DNA of 64,000 nt from Calonectria ilicicola. Its lineage: Eukaryota > Ascomycota > Sordariomycetes > Hypocreales > Nectriaceae. A model generated the notes under the pieces. It ran no database searches. It was not told the origin of the DNA and saw nothing but the letters and a program-made list of their open reading frames with translations. Below, in pieces: positions 1-9,998 of this stretch (its first letter is position 1; every line of letters begins with the position of its first letter). The stretch spans positions 558,001-622,000 of the forward strand of contig CP085827.1 of assembly GCA_020809705.1 (NCBI GenBank). The letters run 5' to 3'. The translations under genes were made by a program, and so were the position numbers.

Positions 1-1
1 T

Positions 2-508
2 GCCACCAGAGCCACATCTGCTGCCCCGACATATTTCCCCGAGGTTCCGTGGACCAATAATGGTAAACATTTGACCTTCTGGGACGGAGGGCTTCTTAAC
101 AATAACCCCATTGATCAGCTGTGGTACTCGAGATACGACCTCGTACCACCACATCATGCCCCACCCGATATATCTTGTGTCATTAGCTTGGGGACTGGAT
201 ACATCAGACCTGGCACTCACTCGGATTCTTGGCTTAAACTTGCTGGTGTTGCATCATCCGTCATGGACTTTGCCACCAACACGAACGAAAAGGGAAAGGA
301 TTTCTCGCGACATATGGGAAATCTAAAACGCAGAGAAGAGCACAAGAATAGTCTATACATTCGGTTTAACCCATCTCTTGGTAGGAATCCTATCGGATTG
401 GAAGACTACACCAAGATGAAAGACCTCGAAGACATTGCTCGAAAGTATGTCAGAAAATACGATACCCAAGAGTACATTAAGAAGGCCGTAGATTCTATTG
501 CCTGCTGA
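2..508 (+). CDS. Patatin-like phospholipase, C-terminal part (5' end outside window)
   Basis: The frame is open from base 2 with no start, so the gene begins left of the window; it ends at TGA 506-508. The fragment has about 168 residues. The stretch FWDGGLLNNNP carries the DG[GA] motif with the catalytic Asp of the patatin Ser-Asp dyad, followed by VISLGTGYIRPG as in fungal patatin domains. The G-x-S-x-G nucleophile elbow would lie upstream and is not visible. Family members hydrolyse acyl ester bonds of glycerolipids. No intron was seen in this part. The tail after the domain is short and charged (KYVRKYDTQEYIKKA), with no ankyrin or TPR repeats in what remains. Family assignment is firm; substrate is unknown. 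Confidence 0.85.
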   Translation, partial: ATRATSAAPTYFPEVPWTNNGKHLTFWDGGLLNNNPIDQLWYSRYDLVPPHHAPPDISCVISLGTGYIRPGTHSDSWLKLAGVASSVMDFATNTNEKGKDFSRHMGNLKRREEHKNSLYIRFNPSLGRNPIGLEDYTKMKDLEDIARKYVRKYDTQEYIKKAVDSIAC

Positions 509-1190
509 TTCAGGTGCTGCTACCTTGCATGGAAGTAATGCTCAAAAGTGTCAATTTTCGGGCTATTATATAGCATATTGTATAGTATAAAAGGCAAGCT
601 TCACTGTCTTAATTTGATCTCACCTCAAAATAAATTACAAGCGGATCATATGTCGATCCAAGTCCATGTGTTGTAATACATAGGTAAAGCGGATTCAAAT
701 GACCACCGTCCAATAACCATACATTTACCACCCATACCACCTTTCTCGCTACCCCGGTTTGCCCACGAATCATCGGTGCAATCCGAATCAGTACATTGAA
801 ACGTACTTTAATACGTTTCTTACGAATCCAGTAACCCTTTCAATGCCTGCCGGCGCTCTCATTAAGTGGCTTACAGCGAACCAATCGATGCTAGATTCAG
901 GTACCTGACTTCGGGTGACCGGGAATTAAAAGCAGTCTAGACTGCTTCTGTCAGGTTTTCTACCCCCAGGTTTGTTACCCCTCCCCTCGCTCCCATCGGC
1001 GATGGCATAATTCTTTTTAGCGAATGGACATGAGGTTCTATTTCACTGCAGGAAATGCTACCCAATTTGAGACCACGAGTGGCAGTAAGTTCGCTACATA
1101 CTGACTTGGAAAATCAAGCGATAGAGTAACCGGTTTCGCAATGATTTATAACTACAGTGACAAAATCTAAGGAAGCTCCGTCTCCGACCT
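509..1190. other. Intergenic, nothing supported
   Basis: This spacer lies between the convergent 3' ends of the patatin-like gene and the adenylation-domain gene. It shows no open frame of note, and no carrier or reductase domain that could have continued the adenylation gene. Confidence 0.6.
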
Positions 1191-2907
1191 TCATGTGCGC
1201 ACACTTGAATAGATCTCGTCCAGAACTTCTCGATAATCCCGCTCAATCACTTTCCTCTGTATAGTACCTTTCCCAGTCCGTGGCAAGGTTGACTTGGGCA
1301 CGACGATAATAAGCCGAACATCCTCAATACGCTCGTGAATATATCTACGCTCGTGGAATAGAGTAATTCGGCGGAGAATTTCGCTTTTGAATGCTAAATC
1401 ATCTGCCAACGATTCATCCTGGCGAGGCTCTACGAAGAGAGCAGGCGAGGGACGCCCAGCGCCCACAACAACGGCAGCGCTAATCAGGTCTTGGCCGCGG
1501 AGATCCATCACGTTATCCTCAATTGCTCGCGTATCGCAACGGAGCGAAATTTCCATTTTGATCCATTCATCATTGCGCCCCTTGGATATAAAACGCCCTG
1601 GTGCCACCTCGATAAATAGGTCGCCTGTTTTGAAGTCACCGCTCTCCTTGTCCCGATGGGTATAATGTGGGCAATCAGGCGCTTCTTTTGGTACCACAAG
1701 TTCCACTAGCTGGCTATCTGATGAATCAGGCACGGGAAGGAAGCGAAACGATGTCCCAGGATATGGCCGCAAAAATTGTGCTTCGGGGTCTGACCCAGCT
1801 GTTGACTGCATCATGCAACCAACCTCGGTGCTGGCAAATAGAGTAAGCAACTTGATCCCTTGCTGCTGGGCAAAAGCTTCCACTTCGCGCGCTAAAGGAA
1901 GCCCCCCATGGGCACAGGCGGGGAGGGCTCGGAGGGTGGCAAGTAATGTGAAATTTCTGCGGGATTCTCGAATGATGTCGCCAAAGAATGAGGAAAACAT
2001 GTTGAGAATGTTGATTCCACATTCTCTAACCATTTGCTGAAGCTCCTCAGAGGAGTATGGCATTTTAGTAGGCATAACTAAACATCCACCGCGGTCGATA
2101 AAACTAATAAGGCATAACATTGCTGCAATATGAGCAAAGCTCCCACTTTGTGGCTGTATTAGATCAAGTATCTTTGAAGAATGCAAGATTTCTTACGTGA
2201 ATGTCATAATCTCTTGGTCGTGGAACTCTGATGTGTGAATAGTAAAATGTCTACCCTTTTTGATATTGCAGTCCATCCACCTAGCAGTCAAAGGGACCAA
2301 CTTCGGTTTACCCGAAGTGGAACCAGACGAATGCATAATCATGATGATCTCATCACCCGTCAAGGGTGCCTGTAATTCGGGTAATGGGAAATTCTCTTCT
2401 AGGTCCACTAGCCTAAAGTCAATTACAGAGAACCTGGGCATCTCGCCTCCGAAATTTGGATAAATCGTTGGCTCAAGAATAAGTGCCTGTGCTTCCTCTT
2501 CAGCTAGGAGCTCTTGCACGACGTTGGAACTGGTCAGGCGAAGAGATATTAGCTGAGGAATAAACCCAGCTCTCGACACACCCCATATATGCAAAGCATC
2601 CAAATATGAGGTTCCTTTTATCCTATTCAATCATCAACATTATCCAAGGGTCTGATCCACTATTGTGTTCTTCTGCTTACCACAGCCCAATAGTACTTCC
2701 TTGTTTAACTCCTACACCGGCTAGCTTATCGGTCCAGTAACGCGCAGATTGTTCCACGTCGCTTAAGAGCTGAGCGAAGGTGACATCTTTCCATCCTTTA
2801 AACGTCTCGCCATCGGAAGACCAATGCGGTATCTTCAAAGCTGGAGACAACGGACAGCTCGCGGCAGAATTTTCAAGGACAGTGAGGTGAGTCTTGTATT
2901 TCGGCAT
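1191..2907 (-). CDS. Stand-alone NRPS-like adenylation (AMP-binding) enzyme
   Basis: Three exons fit: 2907-2681, 2622-2197 and 2145-1191, with introns 2623-2680 (GTAAGC...TAG) and 2146-2196 (GTAAGA, branch CTAAT, CAAAG). They give 535 residues with the frame kept at both junctions. Adenylation core motifs run in order: SSGSTSGKPKLVP (A3 phosphate loop), FASTEVG (A5), FKTGDLF (A7), GRNDEWIKM (A8-like) and LPRTGKGTIQRK with the A10 lysine. The family activates a carboxylic acid as acyl-adenylate. The sequence most resembles the N-terminal domain of fungal NRPS-like or carboxylate-reductase-like enzymes, which normally continue into a carrier and a reductase or thioesterase domain. Here the stop comes about 20 residues after A10 and nothing downstream looks like a carrier domain. 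It may be a free-standing ligase or a truncated gene. Substrate unknown. Confidence 0.8.
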
Positions 2908-4249
2908 TGTTCAAGTTACAACCAGAATTGAGAGTGGTTGGACGGACAGTAAGTCAAGAACCTTCAAATGCCCTGTTGATATCGATTGCTTTATATGTTG
3001 ACATTAGTCCAAACTTTCTAACAATCGCGGAAGCTTTCCGGGAACACGCGACCTGATCAGGTCCGAAATGACATGCATATTGTGTCATTCCTATATGATC
3101 ACCGCGGGGTAAATTGGATGAGCCACGTTCGATTCGCTGCTAGCCTCGGCAGCTTGGTCATGTTCACATTTGATCATCAAACAAGCATGCGGTGTTCTCG
3201 GCGGCCTCTCGGATCTGGCACCGAACCCCGTCTATTGACTTCCTTTTGAAATTCATTAGACTGGAGGGCATCTTTAATAGGCCCGGGTATCCAGAAGGCC
3301 CCATCCCGTTCTCCACGGGCCCCGACGCCCCGTGGAGTCCGACAGCCGATGAAACTATAACCAAGGAAACAGAAGGACGGGTGCAGGGCTTGGCTGGCCC
3401 CACCCCAATACCCTTGCCACGAAGAGTTCCAAAATAGGTAAACTTGCCTATTGTGTAACTTAAGTTCGTTGATGCAAGGCTAATGACAAAGTTTGGATAT
3501 TTTTTGCCCAGTTTCCTCGCAGTCTGATTGCCCCAAACCCCAACGGAAACACATTCCTCCTCCGAATGATGACGACTTTAAACAAGTACCTACCAATTGT
3601 CTTTTCCACTGTTGCGGTTCTCTTCGATGAAATTCTCTTCCTCCTCCAGTGATATGGTTGCATGAAGTGTTTCGCACTAGAACTCCTCTCTTATTCTTTA
3701 CTATCGTCTCTGATTTTGCGACCCATCGTATCAATTATGAGGGCATAGCCAGACTATCAGCTGGTAAGGTTGAACGAAATACTCGCGTTCCCACGGCAAT
3801 TCACGACTAACTTGATACAATTGAAGGCGATGAAGCCACCGAGGCCGCACCAAGAAATCATGGGGTCAAAGCTGCCATTGCAGGTTCATCGCCACAATAT
3901 TGGTGTTACCTTCACATAGGACTCACAAATTCTAAATAGTCGCGTTGGAGTCATTAGGCTTTGTTTTTCCTATCTTTATGTTTCTAAAGGTAGTCACAAA
4001 TCGGCTAGTTTATGTATGGAAGCATTCTGTGGTCAAATTGATGGATGTCTAGACTTGTGTATAGGTAAAGAGAGAATAAAGCTACCTTTATCTGAACTTA
4101 TAATACATAGCTAAGCCACTTAAATTGTCTGGTATAGATATGTAAGGGATGCCGGCAACCGCGTTCAAAATAAGCAAACTTCATTTTAAAACTACTCAGC
4201 ACGCGTACTAGGAAATCAAGACTCGGTGAAACCAAGTTCACCTATAATT
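2908..4249. other. Intergenic, no supported gene
   Basis: Only short overlapping open frames occur here. A GC-rich inverted repeat, CTCCACGGG / CCCGTGGAG, lies at 3311-3319 and 3328-3336 with an 8-base loop. The left part is the promoter side of the adenylation gene. Confidence 0.5.
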
Positions 4250-5233
4250 TTAGACCCATGGCTGACCAGGTTTCTCGTCCCAATCCTTCATCTTCTCGAA
4301 AGCTTCAGCCGTAGTTACTAAACCGGTCACGCCAAGCTCGGCAGTAGTCACAATCTCGTCCTCGCCAGCCCAGCTCATTTCCTTTGCTGCCTCCCAAAAC
4401 ATTTGCATCCTATCCACCTCTTCTCCTGCTCTTGGCCACATCTTGTAGTATGTCTCTTTTTCCACGTGTAGATATTGGACCTTCTTTTGTTTCGTCTTGG
4501 CCCAAAGGTCAATCCATTCTCCTGCCGTCACATTCTCCACTTCTGCAAGCACAAACTTGCCTCGAATCTTTTCTGGCTGCGATAGAATAGATTTCACAAA
4601 GAGGCCAATGTTGACCTCGGCATCTCCAAGCGACTTTATCATGACAGAAGGAGGGGTAGCCTGGATGAGTATATATGTCCCGGGATCGGCGGTAGGCACG
4701 GGAATTGGAGCATACGCTGGCCACCGGATGTTTTGCGCAAAAAAGGTGAACCACACAAACGTAGTCTTTGCAAGCAGCGACTGATCCGCCTTGATGAAAT
4801 CATCCACTTGATTCTTCCCGTCAAAATGCGGCACAGTATGCGTCCCATGGCTAATTCTTCTAGTGTTTGGAAGGGTAGACCAGATGTAGTGTTCCAGGGT
4901 TGGTGTCGCAGCAGCAGCCTTGACCAAATTGATTCCTTGCTGTGCTTCGAATTTTACAGCTTCGTCGGGACCGTATTTCTGGAACGGCTCAAAAAAATCA
5001 GTCACCGCATAAACGGCGTATGATCCTGCAAAAGCCCTCTCCAGGGAAGCATAGTCGTTTATGTCAGCCTGCACCATTTCGACTCCAGAGGAGATCAAGT
5101 CTTTGCAAGCAGTTTTTCGAAGGCTTCGAGTCGTTCCCCGTACTTGGTAGTTGCCATCTTCGAGTAGAGCCCTGACAATGGATCCTCCTTGGGTACCGGT
5201 GGCACCAAGAACTGTCACAATTTTCTTGTGCAT
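4250..5233 (-). CDS. NmrA-like family NAD(P)-binding protein
   Basis: A single exon encodes 327 residues. The N-terminus VTVLGATGTQGGSIVRALL is a Rossmann dinucleotide loop (GxxGxxG) at about residues 9-15, followed by an atypical short-chain dehydrogenase fold of NmrA type. Features of that group are the VQADINDYASLERAF segment, the conserved YAVTDFF strand and the C-terminal MFWEAAKEMSW helix. NmrA relatives are either redox-sensing regulators or small-molecule reductases; the sequence does not say which. It does not show the Tyr-x-x-x-Lys pair of classical short-chain dehydrogenases. Length is normal for the family. It is transcribed away from the hydrolase gene at 6219, with a spacer of nearly 1 kb between them. 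Confidence 0.85.
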   Translation of the reverse strand: MHKKIVTVLGATGTQGGSIVRALLEDGNYQVRGTTRSLRKTACKDLISSGVEMVQADINDYASLERAFAGSYAVYAVTDFFEPFQKYGPDEAVKFEAQQGINLVKAAAATPTLEHYIWSTLPNTRRISHGTHTVPHFDGKNQVDDFIKADQSLLAKTTFVWFTFFAQNIRWPAYAPIPVPTADPGTYILIQATPPSVMIKSLGDAEVNIGLFVKSILSQPEKIRGKFVLAEVENVTAGEWIDLWAKTKQKKVQYLHVEKETYYKMWPRAGEEVDRMQMFWEAAKEMSWAGEDEIVTTAELGVTGLVTTAEAFEKMKDWDEKPGQPWV

Positions 5234-6218
5234 GATGGTGATATATAATAGTCCTCAAAATAGTCAATTGGTAGATTTTAATATCAGGGCATAAAAGGAA
5301 TAAAGGGTGTGAAATTCACCACGGCTATGGGAGCGGGGAAACAGTCTACATATACATCAACAGGTTCTGAGTGAGATGGCTTGACGAATCCAAACCAGCC
5401 CATCATCTGCTATGTATGTATTCGGTGCAATGCAGGAGTTAGGGCATTTTGAGATGTTACATAGTCGCCTTGATTGGCTCGGGCATCAATTCCAGGCCGA
5501 TTGTGGTGGTACTGGTGCGACAGTGGCTCTCCAAAACTCTGATATTTACCTGGGGAAAGCTGCCGTGACATTTGCTGACCGTTGCATCTTCAAACTAAAG
5601 ATACGAGGTATCAGTCAAAATACACCCTACTACGTAATAAATCCATCAGCGGCGGAAAGTCGTCAAGCTTGAAGGTGCGGGGTAGACTCTGCGTGATAAA
5701 GGTAGATTGAAATGGCATCCTCAGACGTCCCGTCACAAGGCGCTCGTGTCGCAAATCTGTCACGTCTGACACTCGAGTGCTCGAAACGACAACGGACCCG
5801 GCGGGACGGAATTAAGTAGAGTACGAGCCTGGTTATTAATAATTCGTGCAATCTGCGCGGCTGCGGTGATAACAAAATCACAGCTGACAGGCCACAGGGT
5901 CGTAGGAACCGGGGCTGCGGGGTAAAAGAATAGAACGACTAACGATCAAAAGGCAAACCGAGCGGAGAGCCTCGTCAGCCGCGCCCTTGGGTGAAATCAA
6001 TCCTTCCAATCCTTCGGCTTGGCTGGGGAAATGCCGAAGTGACGTAGCGTTCCCATTTCAAATCAGCCGATCGCCTAAACTTAAAGCCGATGATCCTCGG
6101 TATCTCATACCGAGTCCCATACCGAGAATGCGAGTTATATCTAAACCATAACCCTGTCTCTGGATGATCAGGGTCCTTTCTTAAAAAGTAATACGATTAT
6201 TTTCGGATCCAAGACATC
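5234..6218. other. Divergent intergenic region of the NmrA-like and hydrolase genes
   Basis: No supported coding sequence. Small open frames at 5412-5672 (+) and 5663-5881 (-) have no recognisable domain. It should contain both promoters; the palindrome near 6096 is listed separately. Confidence 0.55.
6096..6126. promoter_or_regulatory. Palindrome plus repeated half-site upstream of hydrolase gene
   Basis: CTCGGTATCTCATACCGAG at 6096-6114 is a perfect inverted repeat of 8-base arms around CTC, with a third ATACCGAG half-site at 6119-6126 in direct orientation. The arms contain CGG/CCG triplets, the usual core of Zn2Cys6 binding sites. It ends about 92 bp before the hydrolase start codon, and a Zn2Cys6 regulator gene is the next gene downstream. 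The role as an operator is inference. Confidence 0.5.
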
Positions 6219-7121
6219 ATGTTTCAAGCCTTTCAACCCTTCTCCGTCAAGACACAGTCGGGCCCAGATGTCGAAATCCACGGGTTAAAGAGCGGCGATG
6301 CATCCTCACCTCTCCCACCACTTCTCTTGCTGCATGGCTTTCCTCAAACGCTGCACATCTGGCACCGAGTCGCACCCCAGCTAGTCGACAAGTATACCGT
6401 CATCCTAATTGACATCCGTGGATATGGAAAGTCTTCTAAACCCGATCAAGTTGCGGCGTACGCAAAGAGTGCCATGGCTCGTGACTGCATCGAGGTGATG
6501 AACTCTCTTGGCTTCCTCGATTCATTTTACATCTGCGCTCACGACCGCGGGGCGCGCGTTGCTCACAAGCTCTGCGTCGACTATCCCGACCGCGTCAAGA
6601 AGACGATTCTTCTCGATATTGCCCCCACGCTAGCCATGTACTCCAAGAGCAACTTCGATTTCGCAAAGGCCTATTTCCACTGGTACTTTTTAATTCAGCC
6701 AGAGCCACTTCCCGAGATGCTCATTGAAGCACGGCCCAGAGAGCTCGCCAAGATGTTCATGGGCGGTCGACAGCAAGCTGGGCTCGACATTTTTGATCCG
6801 GTATGCTTCGAGGAGTACGTCAAGAGCTTGTCAGACCCGGCCACAATTCATGCCATGTGCAACGACTACCGCGCAAGTGCATCGCTGGATTTGGATGAAG
6901 CCCGAGAAGACCTGAAAAATTCTCGCTTGGTGCGCTGCCCACTGCGTGTTATTTGGGGAAAGCATGGCATTATTGAAAAGTGCTTTGATGCCGTTGAAGA
7001 GTGGCGAGCTGTGACAGAGCCCGGCGTGACTGTCGAAGGCTACAGCGTTGAATCTGGTCACTACATTCCAGAACACTGCCCCGACGATGTCGTCTCCGCA
7101 ATAACAAGCTTCTTGGTATAA
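6219..7121 (+). CDS. Alpha/beta hydrolase, haloacetate dehalogenase/epoxide hydrolase-like
   Basis: One exon of 300 residues. The oxyanion-hole motif HGFP is at 39-42. The nucleophile elbow AHDRGARVAH places an Asp at residue 109 with Arg 110 and Arg 113, as in fluoroacetate dehalogenases, where Asp attacks carbon and two Arg bind the carboxylate. The likely base is His 281 in SGHYIPEH. The second acid is probably the Asp of LLDIAP near 134. In this family an Asp nucleophile gives dehalogenase or epoxide hydrolase activity rather than esterase activity. It is convergent with the Zn2Cys6 gene ending at 7284, and a palindrome just upstream suggests specific control. The true substrate cannot be read from sequence. 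Confidence 0.85.
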   Translation: MFQAFQPFSVKTQSGPDVEIHGLKSGDASSPLPPLLLLHGFPQTLHIWHRVAPQLVDKYTVILIDIRGYGKSSKPDQVAAYAKSAMARDCIEVMNSLGFLDSFYICAHDRGARVAHKLCVDYPDRVKKTILLDIAPTLAMYSKSNFDFAKAYFHWYFLIQPEPLPEMLIEARPRELAKMFMGGRQQAGLDIFDPVCFEEYVKSLSDPATIHAMCNDYRASASLDLDEAREDLKNSRLVRCPLRVIWGKHGIIEKCFDAVEEWRAVTEPGVTVEGYSVESGHYIPEHCPDDVVSAITSFLV

Positions 7122-7283
7122 ACGCTCAAGACGGAAGCAATAGGCTGATTGGATTCACTAATGTTGAGTTATGTTGGATTTGGTATATGGATTTGTACAG
7201 TCGCTCTTCCTTGTTTATAATACAAATCATCCGACTCTTCGGGTTCCTATTGTAGAATAAATACACTAACTGGAGATAATAGA

Positions 7284-9593
7284 CTATCCAGTAGCCCATG
7301 GCTCTGCCGTATTGCTCATGTCAAAAAACCTTTCAAAGCTGTTAAACGAATCCACCGAGAGCGCCCAGTCCATGAATTGATTAGGGAAGTCCTGTCTACT
7401 AGGATCGAGCCAAGCCAGCCCATCGTCGGTGTTGTCCGCATTTTCGAGGCCACCCACAACGTTTGCTTCGTTCTCGCCTCCGGTGCCGTCCATGATGCCA
7501 CTGCTAAGCCGCTGGGCTATCAAATCTGCCTTGGCTACAAGATCTCTCGTGATAGCTGCGGCATCGGCGCTCACTGGGAAATTTGCGCCGTAAATGTCAA
7601 ATATGGCAATTGCCTTTTCAAGAGCCTGCCGTGCCTTTAGAGTAGCCTGGTGTATGGGATACGCCAGGATAAATCCAACCATGGTGATGGCAGTATTCCA
7701 CTGCAAAACAAAATACTCTGACCAACCTCCCATCAGCTCCGTCTCGGCTACTACTTGGTGCATAATGAGCGTGAAAGCCACGGCATGGTCAACACAGGTG
7801 GTGGCATGTCGCTCAGTAACGGGCGTATATGTTCCTGTGTGAGAGTAAAAATTGATGAATGGGCGTGTGATGTTGACAATCAAATTGTGGTAGCTGAGTT
7901 CAAGGCATAACCGGTGTCGCTGGAGCCAAATCGGAGCAAGGCCATCAATTTCAACTGGTGACCGGGTTGCAGAGTATGGCTCTCCATCGCCACGGCGCCG
8001 CATCTTTAATTCCGTGGGCACATTGTCGGCCCAATTCTTCATAGCTGGTAGTTTGGCAGCCAAGAGCTTAGCACACACTTCAAATGCCTCCGGATCAGTG
8101 TAGATGCACGAGAGGTTTGATTTGCCAAGTACCTCTCCAATTTTAGTATACAGCGCATCATGAATGTCAACCATGACGAAGAAGAGTTTTTGTGACTGTA
8201 TCGTATAGGAAAGCCATGTAACATTGGGCGAGTAAGACCCGAGTGTCGCGCCGTTAAGGGATGCGACTTCTACATCATCAGACGGCACTGTAACTGTGAC
8301 TTGAGTCCAATCAATCATAAACGGACGGCCCAATTTGCAGGAAATTTTGACGTCTGCTATCCAAAGAATATACCAGATCCTCTTCCGTAGTTCTCGCTCG
8401 TGGCGGGGCATGTCTGCAGGAGGTTCTAGATGTAGCCCAAGTACTTGGGCCGCTCGAATTGTCTGGGAGGTGATGATGTGGCTCATGTTTTGAAAGGATG
8501 CGCAACAAAGATAGACGGCCATGAAAATATAGCTTTGAATCGTTGTGATGGAGGGGCTCTCGAGATCTGCCAAAAGTAAGGATTGGGACCTGAGATAGTA
8601 TTGTCGCCCTGCAATAGTTGGATCGTCAAGCGACCCGACGCGGCCTGAAGAATTCGCCGACGCTTGAGGAAGGTATGCTTGTCCATATTGCAAGCAAAGG
8701 GCTATGAGCATGTCGGCAAGAGGAGAAGGCTTGCGATGTGGTCGCGACGGTTCCCACAGTGAAGCATAGTGCTTTCGAAACTCGACTTCGTCCAAAATGG
8801 GCATGGTGCAGTGGTAGCCTTCCCAGAATAGCCTGAGCATGTATTCTTCCTGAGTGCGCGTCAGGTATCTGGTGCGTGTACTGCTGCCCACGGCCTGGCT
8901 ATCTGCGTCTTCTCTTGCGCCACCGCCAATGCGGACGTTCCGGCTTGCACCCCGAGGTAGAAGCGTCTGGTTGGGACATGGCTGTTGCAAAGCCTTGGCT
9001 AGATAACATCCGATGCGGCTAACAAAGTAAAAATTCGAGGCGGGCCCGTAGTACGAGGTCTGATCAGTTCGAGCAGTGGCTACGAAAATGCCCTCCCACT
9101 GCGCTTTGGGAGACGGGGAAAAGGTCGGCAAGCATAGAGTTTGAGCTGGAGTGCCTTGGGATGGCACTGGACTGTCAAATACAGGACTAGACGAGTTTGA
9201 TGGCTGATCTGGTGTGGGGATGGAAGCAGGATTGGATCGATGCTTGGACAACTCCAACTCTAGCTCCTTCACGCGACGCTTCAATCTATCAATTTCCCTG
9301 GATACCATTACTTTAGCTACGCTGGGCTCTTACGACTCATCGCCCCAGTTAGTGATGGCTTCGTACCTCAGCGCCTGCGGCAATGTTCTTGGCTCATCAA
9401 AGCCTCTATGAGTACACTCGGCATCTCTCTGGCGACAGGCCTTGCAGGGCTGTCCATTATCACAGCGGATCTTTCTGGCGCGGCACCAGTCGCAAGCCCG
9501 CGAGACCTGTTTGCGAGGGCGTTTGGCGGGGACCGCGATATCCGCCTCGCTTCCCTCTGAGTATGGGGACGGCCGGGGCTCAAAGGTAGCCAT
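7284..9593 (-). CDS. Zn2Cys6 transcription factor with fungal-specific middle domain
   Basis: Two exons, 9593-9367 and 9297-7284, intron 9298-9366 (GTACGA...CCAG), give 746 residues. I start at the ATG of MATFEPRP; the frame extends 10 codons upstream without another ATG. The zinc cluster is C34, C37, C44, C50, C53, C60 (C-x2-C-x6-C-x5-C-x2-C-x6-C), preceded by basic KRPRKQ. Splicing joins TLPQALR to EIDRLKRRVKELELEL, a short coiled coil typical of dimerising Zn2Cys6 proteins. The region after about residue 200 (YMLRLFWEGYHCTMPILDE onwards) matches the fungal_trans domain. It is convergent with the dehalogenase-like hydrolase, which has a CGG/CCG palindrome upstream, so local regulation is plausible but unproven. 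Confidence 0.88.
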
Positions 9594-9998
9594 GACGCCA
9601 GCGATTGGCAAAAAGTAGTGCAATTGAAAAGTGCGAATAGTGGAGGGACGGAATCTCGGACGGAGTTGCGGAGCGACACTTGAGTTAGTCAGCGGACGTG
9701 CGGTCCTTGTCTTCTTGTCCTCGTCGGCGAGGTGATGTCACTCTAGCGATCGACACTAACCACGCCCGCTGGAGCTGCAGGCTTCGGTCGCTCCGGTTCC
9801 CACAAAATCTGCCATTCAAGCCATCATCTATCGCTCGCTATTGGTATTGGTTTCAATTAGTGGTTGTCTCACGATTGCACGCGCACTCATTGTAATATTC
9901 ATAAACATCGCTCCATATTTTCATCTATCATGTATGTAGTCTAAAACAAAATAACCCAGCCTCTATAATTGTACGCCTCGTAATCTTTTAGCCGCTTT
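9594..9998. other. Spacer: promoter of the Zn2Cys6 gene and 3' flank of the reductase gene
   Basis: No coding sequence supported. The palindromic half-site seen upstream of the hydrolase gene is not found here. Confidence 0.5.

Noticed and set aside
2146..2196. In-frame TAA in the adenylation gene
   Set aside because: The TAA overlaps a GTAAGA donor; a 51-bp intron ending CACAAAG restores TFTGSFAHIA in frame, so it is not a lesion.
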